A stretch of 50,885 nucleotides of DNA from Gordonia rhizosphera NBRC 16068 (GTDB lineage: Bacteria > Actinomycetota > Actinomycetes > Mycobacteriales > Mycobacteriaceae). The translations under genes were made by a program, and so were the position numbers. This document shows positions 34,102 through 42,281 of the stretch, in pieces. The notes under the pieces were generated by a model. It ran no database searches. It was not told the DNA's origin and saw only the letters and a program-made list of their open reading frames with translations. The DNA is taken from positions 1-50,885 of the forward strand of contig NZ_BAHC01000200.1 of assembly GCF_000298195.1 (NCBI RefSeq), in the 5' to 3' direction. Numbering within the stretch: position 1 is the first letter of the stretch; every line of letters begins with the position of its first letter.

Positions 34102-34767
34102 GTGACGTCCTTTCTGTCCGCGGACGTCGAGAATGGCAACCGGACCAATGCCGATCGCGCCTACGATCACATCCGGGAGCAGCTGATCATGCTCGACATC
34201 CGTCCCGGCGATCCCATCAACGACGACCAACTCGCGGCCGCACTCGGATTGGGTCGCACCCCGGTCCGTGAGGCACTCAAACGGCTGGAGCGCGAGCGCC
34301 TGGTGATCGCCTATCCGCGCAGGGGCACATTTGCCACGATGGTCGACTTGACCGATCTCGCCGACATCTCCGAGATCCGTAAGCAACTCGAACCCACCGC
34401 CGCCGCGCGTGCGGCGCGGACCGCCACGAGTCAGGCCTGCGATGAGCTGTCGAGGCTGGCGGCCGAGATCTCCGCCGTCACGGACGATGACGAGCCGCAC
34501 GAAGTGCTGCGTAAGGACGTGCATGTGCACCGGGCGATCTATCGAGCGTCCGGGAATCCGCACCTCGAGGACATCCTGGTGAGTCTCGATGCGCACGCAA
34601 CGCGGATCTGGTGCCTGTTCCTCGATCGTTTGCCGGGTGTGGCAGACCATGTCCGCGAACACATCCCGTTGATCGAGGCCATCATCGCCGGAGACCCCGA
34701 GGCGGCCGCGGCACAGACTCTTGCCCACGTCACGGGATTCGAACAAACCATCCGCTCGCTCCTGTGA
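34102..34767 (+). CDS. GntR family transcriptional regulator, FCD subfamily
   Basis: 221 residues. Winged helix ALGLGRTPVREALKRLERER, wing PRRGTFATMVD, FCD domain with DVHVHRAIYRASGNPHLEDIL, DHVREHIPLIEAI and LAHVTGFEQTI. Close paralogue of the regulator at 12909. GTG 34102 is chosen because GGAGG (34086-34090) lies 11 bases upstream; GTG 34093 or 34084 are alternatives, and no ATG fits. It is divergent from glyA and shares a perfect operator. Either regulator could bind the whole operator set. Confidence 0.9.
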   Translation: MTSFLSADVENGNRTNADRAYDHIREQLIMLDIRPGDPINDDQLAAALGLGRTPVREALKRLERERLVIAYPRRGTFATMVDLTDLADISEIRKQLEPTAAARAARTATSQACDELSRLAAEISAVTDDDEPHEVLRKDVHVHRAIYRASGNPHLEDILVSLDAHATRIWCLFLDRLPGVADHVREHIPLIEAIIAGDPEAAAAQTLAHVTGFEQTIRSLL

Positions 34768-34915
34768 GCTCGCCGTCGGCGACAACCGCCACCCTGCTCG
34801 GCGGAAGTCGTCGTGAGTCTCGCCGACCGATCCTCTCGGAGCACGATGCACAGCAGCGATGAGCTCGTACCGGACATGTTCGACGTGGTGATCGCGGGCC
34901 GGCCCGCAGCCATCG

Positions 34916-35305
34916 GTGATCCACGCCATGTTCGACATCTTTCGCTCGCACAAGGAGGTCGTGGTCGCCGACGACCCCGAATCGATCCTGGAGGCGGTCA
35001 ACGACCGCGCCATCACCCGACTACTCGTCGACGACGTCGCAGAGCATCCGGCCGACGTTCTCCCCGACACACGCGCCAGTGCGGCCCGGCGAATCCAGAC
35101 CGTTCTGGCCTACCGGCCCAGCGGGCGCGTGGCCGATGCCGATGTCACGGTGACCGGCAACGACGTCTCCGAACACTACGTGCGCGCCGTCATGACGGAC
35201 TTGCGCGACTCACCTCGTCGGACACTCCAGCCGCCCCCGGGTCGGCAGGTCGTGGTGGGGCATCGTCTGACTGATCTCACATTCGGTTATCACCTCATAG
35301 AAACA
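34916..35305 (+). pseudogene. Possible gene remnant of unknown function
   Basis: The 600-bp gap between gntR and katG carries a protein-like stretch (DDPESILEAVNDRAITRLLV, YRPSGRVADADVTVTGNDVS) with balanced composition. It has no clear beginning, a neighbouring frame holds a plausible N-terminal piece (34813-34915), and the frame runs on through the katG terminator. This pattern suggests a frameshifted or decayed gene. I do not recognise the family. AAGGAGG at 34953-34959 is the only ribosome-binding-like signal. Confidence 0.25.
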
Positions 35306-35338
35306 GCGACGGCCCCCGCACAGTGCGGGGGCCGTCGC
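35306..35338 (-). terminator. Terminator downstream of katG
   Basis: 15-bp perfect arms (35306-35320 and 35324-35338) that are very GC-rich, followed on the minus strand by TGTTTCT. It starts 36 bp past the katG stop. Confidence 0.85.
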
Positions 35339-36494
35339 CGTTGTGGGTCGGTCTTGCCCCGTGAGAACCGAGATCAGACCCGGTCGTAGCGGTCGAGTTC
35401 GGACACCTTGGTCCACGCCGCGACGAAGTCGGTGACGAACGCCTCCTTGGCGTCGTCCTCGGCGTAGACCTCGGCGAGCGCGCGCAGCTCGGAGTTGGCC
35501 GCGAAGACCAGGTCGACGCGGGTACCGGTCCACTTGTCGGCCCCCGACGACCGGTCCTTGCCGACATAGGTGCCGTCCTCGGACGGCGATGTGGCCCAGA
35601 CGGTGTCCATGTCGAGGATGTTGACGAAGAAGTCGTTGGTCAGCTGACCGACGTTCTCGGTGAGCACGCCGTGGGTGCTGTTGCCGTGGTTGGCCCCGAG
35701 CACGCGCAGACCACCCACGAGCACCGTCATCTCCGGCGCGGTCAGGGTGAGCAGATTCGCCTTGTCGACCAAGTTGTACTCGGCCTGCAGGGCATTGCCC
35801 TTCCCTTCGTAATTGCGGAAACCGTCGTAGGCGGGCTCCAGATGTGCGAACGACTCGACGTCGGTCGACTCCTGCGACGCATCGGTACGACCCGGGGTGA
35901 ACGGTACCGAGACCTCGATGCCGGCATCCTTGGCCGCCTTCTCGACCGCCACGACACCACCGAGTACCACCAGATCGGCGAAGGAGACCTTCGTCCCGGA
36001 GTCGCCATTGAACGACTTCTGGATCTGCTCCAGGGCGGCGATCACCTGTGCGAGGTCGTCGGTCTCGTTGGACTCCCAGCCCAGTTGCGGCTGCAGACGG
36101 ATCCGGCCGCCGTTCGCGCCACCGCGGAAGTCGCTGCCGCGGAAGGTCGCCGCCGCCTTCCACGCCGTGGACACCAACTGCGGCACGGTCAGACCCGACG
36201 CCAGGATCTGCGCCTTGAGGGACGCCACATCGGCGTCGGAGACGACGGCGTCCTCCTGGGCGGGAACGTTGTCCTGCCAGACGTACGTCTCGGTCGGCAC
36301 CAGCGGGCCGCGGTAGCGGATCGCCGGACCCATGTCACGGTGCAGCAGCTTGAACCAGGCCTTGGCGAACTCCTCAGCCAGTTCCTCCGGATGGTCCAGC
36401 CAGCGGCGGGTGATCTTCTCGAAGGCGGGGTTGCGAACTGCTCGACGTTCTGTGATCAAACGTGCTCGAATGTGGTTTTCCACGGGATGTCGGG

Positions 36495-37068
36495 TTGGCT
36501 GTGCGGGTGCAGGGTGTGCATCCGGATGCTGCGTACTGCTGGTTTCGTGGGGGCCCGATGCCGGTGCATGCTCGGCGGTTGGCGTCGGGCACGATCGGGG
36601 TGGATGCGGCGCGAAGCGCGGTCTGATGGCCGGGTGATGGGGTACGCGTGGGTGTCCTGGCCTGATCGGCGTGCTGATCTGGACCGCCAGGTAGCCCGGC
36701 GTACGCGGTGGGCGACGGCGAACGGGCGCCTGGTCGGTGAGGTCGTGTGAGGTCGGGTCTTGGATGGATGGGAAGCGACGAAGATTCGGCGGGTCTTGTC
36801 GGACCCATCTGCGAGGGTGGTGGTTGTGCAGCATCGTGACCGTCTGGCCGGGCTCGGGGTTGAGCATCTGGACGCGGCGCTGGCGGCGCAGGGCGGCGCG
36901 ATCGTGGCGACCGGGGATGGTGAGACCGGAGATGATCTGGTGCGCGACATGATCGAGGTGCTCACCGGGATGTGTACGCGCCTCAGCGGTCGTCGGGGTG
37001 CGCGCGACCGGGCGGTGGGTGTGGTCACCGCCACCAGTCACGACGGCCGGGTGGAGAGGAGTTGCTGA
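36495..37068 (+). pseudogene. Degenerate IS607-family serine recombinase TnpA
   Basis: The protein can be followed only by switching frames. VQGVHPDAAYCWFRGGPMPV (DNA-binding domain) ends in a TGA. YAWVSWPDRRADLDRQVAR (catalytic start; the usual Ser is in A-V-S) stops at 36750. EVGSWMDGKRRRFGG is in a second frame, and LSDPSARVVVVQHRDRLAGL to the end is in a third (36760-37068). At least three disruptions mean the element cannot move by its own recombinase. The last frame ends in TGATG overlapping the tnpB start. Confidence 0.82.
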
Positions 37069-38543
37069 TGGCCAGGTTCGAGGTCCCCGACGGGTGGACG
37101 GTGCAGGCCTACCGGTTCGCGCTGGATCCCACGCCCGCCCAGGTGCGGGCATTCCGATCGCACGCGGGCGGGGCACGCACAGCGCACAACACCATGCTCG
37201 CCGTGGTGAAGGCCGTGATGAACCAACGGGCGGCCGAACGCTCCTACGGTATCGCCGAGGCCGATCTCACCCCGTCGTTGAACTGGTCACTGGCCGGGCT
37301 GCGCAAAGAGTGGAACGCCCGCAAAGACGAGGTCGCGCCGTGGTGGGCGGAGAACTCCAAGGAGGCCTACAACACTGGCCTCGACGCGTTGGCGCGGGGT
37401 CTGCAGGCGTGGCACACGTCCCGCACCGGTGAGAGGGCGGGGAAGGCTGTCGGGTTCCCTCGTTTCAAGAGTGTCCGGTCTCGGCGGTCGGTGCGATTCA
37501 CCACCGGTGTCATCCGGGTCGAGACCGACCGGCACCACGTCACTCTCCCGAGAGTGGGGCGGCTCAAAACGCATGAGTCCACCCGCAAACTCGCCCGCCG
37601 CCTCCACGCGGGTACTGCTCGGATCGTGTCGGCCACTCTGTGTGAGGATTCGGCGGGTCGTTGGCACGTGTCCTTTCACACCCTCGTGCAGCGCGGGCAC
37701 GGCCGTGTCGGGGCCGGTGAGCCGGTGGTCGGGATCGATGTCGGTGTGAAAGCCGACTCCCTGTGCGTTGTCGCGACACCGGATGGTCGTGAACTCGACC
37801 GCGTCGCGGCCCCGAAGTCACTCACGAAAGCCCACGCACGACTGCGGGCACTGCAACGTCGGGCGGCCCGCCAGCAGGGGCCCTACGATCCGGTCACGCG
37901 AACCAGACGGGCACCGTCGAAGCGGTGGATCACACAGCAGCGCAGGATCGCCCGCACCCACGCCCACGCCGCCGCCGTGCGCCGTGACGTGCTGCACAAG
38001 CACACCACTGCCCTCGCCCACCACCACCAGGTGATCGTGGTGGAAACGTTGAACGCTGCGGGGATGCGCGCGGCGGGCGGGGCGCGCAAGCGTGGCCTGA
38101 ACCGGTCGCTCGCTGATGCCGCGGTGGGCGAGATTCGACGGATGCTCGACTACAAAACCCGCTGGTACGGCTCCACACTCGTGGAAGCTGACCGGTATTA
38201 CCCCTCCAGCAAGACGTGTTCGGGATGTGGCAGGCGAAAACCAAACCTGACCCTCGCCGAACGCGCCTACGTGTGTGAACACTGCGGCCTGCAGATCGAT
38301 CGTGATCTCAACGCCGCGATCAACCTCGCCCGCCTCGGCGACACCCCGCACACGGGTGACACGGGGACCGGTACCGGGAGTAGCCCGGCCGCCACCCATC
38401 GGGGTGGACACGGACGTGGAGCCACGCAGGAGTCCGCGACCACACCAGTGGTCAACGCAGCAGGCGACGAAGCGTCAACCCGGCACCAGCACCCGCTGGA
38501 CAAGACCGGGACTGCCTCGCCGCAAGGCGAGGCTGCCCAATGA
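37068..38543 (+). CDS. tnpB: IS607-family TnpB, RNA-guided endonuclease family protein
   Basis: 491 residues. Intact RuvC-like residues: Asp224 in GIDVGVKAD, Glu326 in VVVETLNAAGM and Asp411/413 in IDRDLNAAINLAR, with a zinc ribbon CSGC (384/387) and CEHC (403/406). Known TnpB proteins cut DNA guided by an RNA made from the element right end. GAGAGGAG lies before ATG 37068. The C-terminal 70 residues are low-complexity and may overlap the guide-RNA scaffold. It is intact although tnpA is decayed, which is common for this family. Confidence 0.9.
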   Translation: MARFEVPDGWTVQAYRFALDPTPAQVRAFRSHAGGARTAHNTMLAVVKAVMNQRAAERSYGIAEADLTPSLNWSLAGLRKEWNARKDEVAPWWAENSKEAYNTGLDALARGLQAWHTSRTGERAGKAVGFPRFKSVRSRRSVRFTTGVIRVETDRHHVTLPRVGRLKTHESTRKLARRLHAGTARIVSATLCEDSAGRWHVSFHTLVQRGHGRVGAGEPVVGIDVGVKADSLCVVATPDGRELDRVAAPKSLTKAHARLRALQRRAARQQGPYDPVTRTRRAPSKRWITQQRRIARTHAHAAAVRRDVLHKHTTALAHHHQVIVVETLNAAGMRAAGGARKRGLNRSLADAAVGEIRRMLDYKTRWYGSTLVEADRYYPSSKTCSGCGRRKPNLTLAERAYVCEHCGLQIDRDLNAAINLARLGDTPHTGDTGTGTGSSPAATHRGGHGRGATQESATTPVVNAAGDEASTRHQHPLDKTGTASPQGEAAQ

Positions 38544-39827
38544 CGAGCATGCTCACACTTGCTCACCAAAAGGCAACGGTCCATCCGCATGGTCAGGTCG
38601 GTGGTCAGCATCGAGGGATGCGTCTTGCCGTCGCCCTGAGCCATCGGGGCCGTGTTGGCCCAGCCGTTGTCCTTGGGCTTCCACTGGTAGGCGCCGGCCG
38701 GGCTCGTGGTGAGCTCCCACTCGTTGCCGTAGAGAATCTCCAGGAAGCTGTTGTCCCACTTGGTCGGCGTATGCGTCCAGATGACCTCGAGGCCGCTGGT
38801 GACGGTGTCGTTGCCGATTCCGGTGCCGTTCGGATTGGTCCAGCCCAGTCCGACCTGCTCGAGTGGCGAGGCCTCGGGCTCGGGCCCGATGAGGTCGGCG
38901 TCGCCGTTGCCGTGCGTCTTGCCGAAGGTGTGGCCGCCGATGATCAGGGCGGCGGTCTCCACATCGTTCATGGCCATCCGCCCGAAGGTGTCGCGGATGT
39001 CCTGGGCGGCTGCCAGCGGGTCCGGCTTGCCTTCCGGCCCTTCGGGATTGACGTAGATCAGACCCATGGTGGTGGCGCCCATGGGCTTGGCCAGGTCACG
39101 TTCACCCGAGTAGCGCAGGTTCGTGCCCAGCCACACCGACTCGGCTCCCCAGTAGACTTCTTCGGGCTCCCACTCGTCCGGGCGGCCGAACGCGAAACCC
39201 GCGGTCTTGAAGCCCATGTCCTCGAGTGCGACGTTGCCGGCGAGCACCAGCAGATCGGCCTACGAGATCGACTTGCCGTACTTCTTCTTGATCGGCCACA
39301 ACAGACGACGGGCCTTGTCGAGGCTCACGTTGTCCGGCCAGCTGTTGAGCGGCGCGAACCGCTGCATGCCGGTGCCTCCGCCGCCACGGCCGTCCTGGAC
39401 GCGGTAGGTGCCCGCGGCATGCCATGACATGCGGATGAACAAAGGACCGTAGTGGCCGAAGTCTGCCGGCCACCAGGGCTGCGATTCCTTCATCACCGAC
39501 TTGAGGTCGGAGACGAGGGCATCGACGTCGAGGCTTTCGAGTGCTTCGGCATAGTCGAAATCGGCGCTACGCGGATTGATGACATCCGGGTTGTGGGCCA
39601 GGACCCGCAGATTGAGCCGCTCCGGCCACCACTGGTTGTTGCCGCCGCCCTCGACCGGGGGCTTGATGCGCATCGGACAGCCGCTGTCCGCGGGCTCGGT
39701 TTGGGCCTCGCTGATGGGCAGGGTGTCGACGGGGTGGACGGGACATTCGTTGGACACGAGACTCCTGAACGATTATTGGGGAAAGGGGGTCACGCGCGGG
39801 GCGTGGTGGCCGAATGCCGATCGGTGC

Positions 39828-40679
39828 TCAGCTGAAGACGACGGTGCGGTGCCCGTGGAGCAAGACGCGGTTCTCGCAGTGCCACCGGACTGCGCGGGAC
39901 AGTGCCAATGCCTCGGCGTCCTGGCCGACATGGGCCAGACGTGCGGGATCGTAGGAGTGGTCGATGCGGATGACCTCCTGCTCGATGATGGGTCCCTCGT
40001 CGAGGTCCGGGGTGACGTAGTGCGCGGTGGCGCCGACCTGCTTGACACCACGGTCGTAGGCCTGGTGGTAGGGCTTGGCACCCTTGAAGCCGGGCAGGAA
40101 CGAGTGATGGATGTTGATCGCCCTACCGCGCAATGCCCGGCATGCTTCGTCGGAGAGGATCTGCATGTAGCGGGCGAGGACGACCAGATCGGCGTCGAGT
40201 TCGTCGACCAGCGCGAGCAACTGTGCATCGGCCTCCGGCTTGGTCGCCGGGGTCACCGGAATGTGGTAGAAGGGCAGACCGGCGGCCTCGGCCATCGGGC
40301 GCAGTGTCTCGTGATTGGAGACGACCGCCACCAGATCGCCGCCGAGCGTTCCGGCACGCCACCGGAAGATGAGGTCGTTGAGGCAGTGACCCATCTTCGA
40401 CACCATCACGACCACTCGGGGCAGCTCGGAGCCATCGAACCGGAATTCCATGCCGAACTCATCGGCGACCGCGGTGAACTGCTCGGTCAGTTGCGCGGCA
40501 TCGACGGTGTCGTCGATGCAATGGAACGTGGTGCGCAGGAAGAAGGCGTGGCCGCGGGTGTCGTCGAACTGCTGGTGTTCGGCGATGTCGCAGTGGCGTC
40601 CGAACAGGAACGAGCTGACGGCATGGACGATGCCTGGCCGCTGAGGGCAGCTCAGCGTCAGGGTGAAGGTCTTGGTCAT
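39828..40679 (-). CDS. purU: Formyltetrahydrofolate deformylase
   Basis: Hydrolyses 10-formyl-THF to THF and formate. 283 residues. N-terminal ACT domain (TLTLSCPQRPGIVHAVSSFLF), then the formyltransferase-like catalytic core with NIHHSFLPGFKGAKPYHQAY and GATAHYVTPDLDEGPIIEQ, which hold the catalytic Asn/His/Asp. It frees the folate carrier and hands formate to the dehydrogenase at 46407. It lies between folD (65-bp gap) and the katG pseudogene. Confidence 0.95.
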   Translation of the reverse strand: MTKTFTLTLSCPQRPGIVHAVSSFLFGRHCDIAEHQQFDDTRGHAFFLRTTFHCIDDTVDAAQLTEQFTAVADEFGMEFRFDGSELPRVVVMVSKMGHCLNDLIFRWRAGTLGGDLVAVVSNHETLRPMAEAAGLPFYHIPVTPATKPEADAQLLALVDELDADLVVLARYMQILSDEACRALRGRAINIHHSFLPGFKGAKPYHQAYDRGVKQVGATAHYVTPDLDEGPIIEQEVIRIDHSYDPARLAHVGQDAEALALSRAVRWHCENRVLLHGHRTVVFS

Positions 40680-40743
40680 CGGTACGTATCTCCTGGGTGG
40701 CGATCTCCGTTGGCAGAGACCGAGGTGGTGGTGCGTGAAACGG

Positions 40744-41640
40744 TCACGCCGGGACGGGGGAGTCGATCAGCTTCGCGGTGAGGAACTGATCTTGGATGTT
40801 GGCGCGTTCGGCGGCGGTCACGGTGTTCGCGAGTAGCAGCGCGGTCGTGACCGGTCCCACACCTCCGGGGACGGGCGTGAGGCCGCCGGCGTGACCGATG
40901 AGCGCGTCGGCGTCGACGTCGCCGAGGAGCCGACCATCGTCGGTCGCGGTCGTGCCGACGTCGATCACGGTGCTGCCCTGTGCGATGTGCTCCTGGGAGA
41001 TCAGTCCGGGTACGCCGACCGCGACGACCACGATGTCAGCGTGGCGCGTGGTGCCGGCGAGGTCGGGCGTGTGACGATGGCACACGGTGACCGTGGCGTT
41101 GCGCTGGACCAGCATGTGGGCGACCGGGGTGCCGACCACCAGGGACCGACCGACGACCGCTGCGGTTCGACCCTTCAGCTCGATGTCGTGGTATTCGACC
41201 AGATCGATGACCGCTTGCGCGGTGGCCGGGGCAAAGGCCGGCTGACCGGCCATGAGCCGACCCAGGCTGACCGGGTTGGCGCCGTCGACGTCCTTCTCCG
41301 GAGCGATGGCGTCACGCAGGACCGACAGGTCGGTGCCGTCCGGGAGCGGTGTCTGCAGGATGATGCCGTGCACTCCGGGGTTGTTGCTCAGCTCCACGAG
41401 TGCGGCGTGGATGGTGTCTGTCGGTGCGTCGGGGCTCAGAGCCACCGTGTCGCAATGGATTCCGGTGCGCGAGGCCGATCCGGCGATCGACCGTACGTAC
41501 CAGGCGGTGGATTCGTCATCGGTGGCGGTGACAACGGCCAACGTGGGCGTGATGCCGCGCTGGGTGAGCACGGCCGCACGGGCGGTGACGTCGGCGCGTA
41601 TCGTGCGGGCCATCTCGGAACCGCCGAGGGAGGTGGTCAT
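40744..41640 (-). CDS. folD: FolD-type methylene-THF dehydrogenase lacking the cyclohydrolase lysine
   Basis: 298 residues. Family motifs: GIILQTPLPDG (Gln96), PEKDVDGANPVSLGRL (Asp119), the NADP loop VVGRSLVVGTPVAHML and TPVPGGVGPVTTALL. In bifunctional FolD the general-base Lys follows the active Tyr by four residues (Y-x3-K). Here Tyr48 is followed by Val-Arg-Ser-Ile, so the position is Ile52 and no Lys is nearby. That Lys is known to be essential for cyclohydrolase activity, so this enzyme is predicted to be dehydrogenase-only. The neighbouring cyclohydrolase gene, which it overlaps by 4 bp, supplies the missing step. Confidence 0.92.
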   Translation of the reverse strand: MTTSLGGSEMARTIRADVTARAAVLTQRGITPTLAVVTATDDESTAWYVRSIAGSASRTGIHCDTVALSPDAPTDTIHAALVELSNNPGVHGIILQTPLPDGTDLSVLRDAIAPEKDVDGANPVSLGRLMAGQPAFAPATAQAVIDLVEYHDIELKGRTAAVVGRSLVVGTPVAHMLVQRNATVTVCHRHTPDLAGTTRHADIVVVAVGVPGLISQEHIAQGSTVIDVGTTATDDGRLLGDVDADALIGHAGGLTPVPGGVGPVTTALLLANTVTAAERANIQDQFLTAKLIDSPVPA

Positions 41641-42281
41641 GAGGTCAGTAGCTCTCGTACTCGTGCGGTGACCGCGTCGGCGCGGGCCATGAGGTCATCG
41701 ACTCGGCGGGCGCGGGCGGTCAGGATCGTGTGGGTCTCACCATCAGTGATCGAGCCCAGGTTGATCTCGACGTTGACGCGTGCGGTGGTGGCGGCGGCGC
41801 GAGCAGCATCCGCTGCGGCCGCGACATCACTGATCACGTTGCGATTGGCCACCGGCAGGAGCCGCTCGGCGAGCTCGAGCACCGCGGCGGCGCCGTCGAC
41901 GACATCGGCCGGTACCCCGGCTGCGCGGGCGGCCGCAGCGCTGATGGCCTCCGCCCGCGCCCGCACCTCTGCCTCGGTGCCCTTGGGGAGCCGGTAGGAC
42001 TCGATGACACCGGTGAAGGCGGCCATGTCGTCCTCGGCCAGCTGTAGGGCATTGCTGCGTGCCGTGTCCGCGCGATCGCAGATGACGGTGACCAGATCCT
42101 CATGCTCGGCGTACTTGGCTCCGGTCGTGTAGCGGGCGACCATGGCCACCAATGCGGCGGCCTGCGCGAGATGCAAGGCGGCCGAGGCGCCCCCGCCGGG
42201 GGCGGGGACCTTGGCGGCCAGCGTGTCGAGGAAGCCGGTGATCGATTGCTGCCGTAGCGGCAGCGCCGTGGTGGCGGTCAC
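41637..42281 (-). CDS. Methenyl-THF cyclohydrolase/formimino-THF cyclodeaminase-like protein
   Basis: 214 residues, mainly helical, FtcD C-terminal/FchA family (FLDTLAAKVPAPGGGASAALHLAQAAALVAMVARYT, LPVANRNVISDVAAAADAARAAATTARVNVEINL). It would convert methenyl-THF to 10-formyl-THF. GTG 42281 overlaps the dimethylglycine oxidase stop and its own stop overlaps folD, so all three are coupled. Its presence explains the loss of the cyclohydrolase Lys in FolD. Confidence 0.88.
   Translation of the reverse strand: MTATTALPLRQQSITGFLDTLAAKVPAPGGGASAALHLAQAAALVAMVARYTTGAKYAEHEDLVTVICDRADTARSNALQLAEDDMAAFTGVIESYRLPKGTEAEVRARAEAISAAAARAAGVPADVVDGAAAVLELAERLLPVANRNVISDVAAAADAARAAATTARVNVEINLGSITDGETHTILTARARRVDDLMARADAVTARVRELLTS

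Larger units (their letters stand above)
36430..38578 (+). mobile_element. IS607-family insertion element inside katG
   Basis: About 2149 bp, with a degenerate serine-recombinase tnpA followed by tnpB. There are no terminal inverted repeats and no target duplication. The junctions read GGCGGGG at the left and GGTCCAT at the right, while the uninterrupted katG sequence would be GGCGGGGTCCAT. So insertion took place at a GG dinucleotide, the known target core of IS607-type recombinases. The exact ends are ambiguous by 1-2 G. The base pattern matches its surroundings. Confidence 0.88.
35374..39757 (-). pseudogene. katG: Catalase-peroxidase, disrupted by an amber codon and an insertion
   Basis: Would encode a 744-residue KatG destroying H2O2. 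Both halves are otherwise normal: IRMSWHAAGTYR (distal Trp/His), MGLIYVNPEGPEG (adduct Tyr), IIGGHTFGKTHG (proximal His), and the C-terminal EKITRRWLDHPEELAEEF to the stop. Two defects are seen. Codon 166 is TAG (39260-39262) where KatG has Trp in the S-W-A-D-L stretch. A 2149-bp IS607-type element (about 36430-38578) splits the gene after MRMD; removing it exactly restores the frame (MRMD-PAFEKI). It follows purU by 70 bp in the dmgO operon, so its original task was probably to remove H2O2 made by the two oxidases. Confidence 0.92.

Noticed and set aside
36374..37176. Minus-strand extension of the katG C-terminal fragment into the insertion element
   Set aside because: Homology to KatG stops at the GG junction near 36430; beyond it the frame is only the reverse of tnpA.
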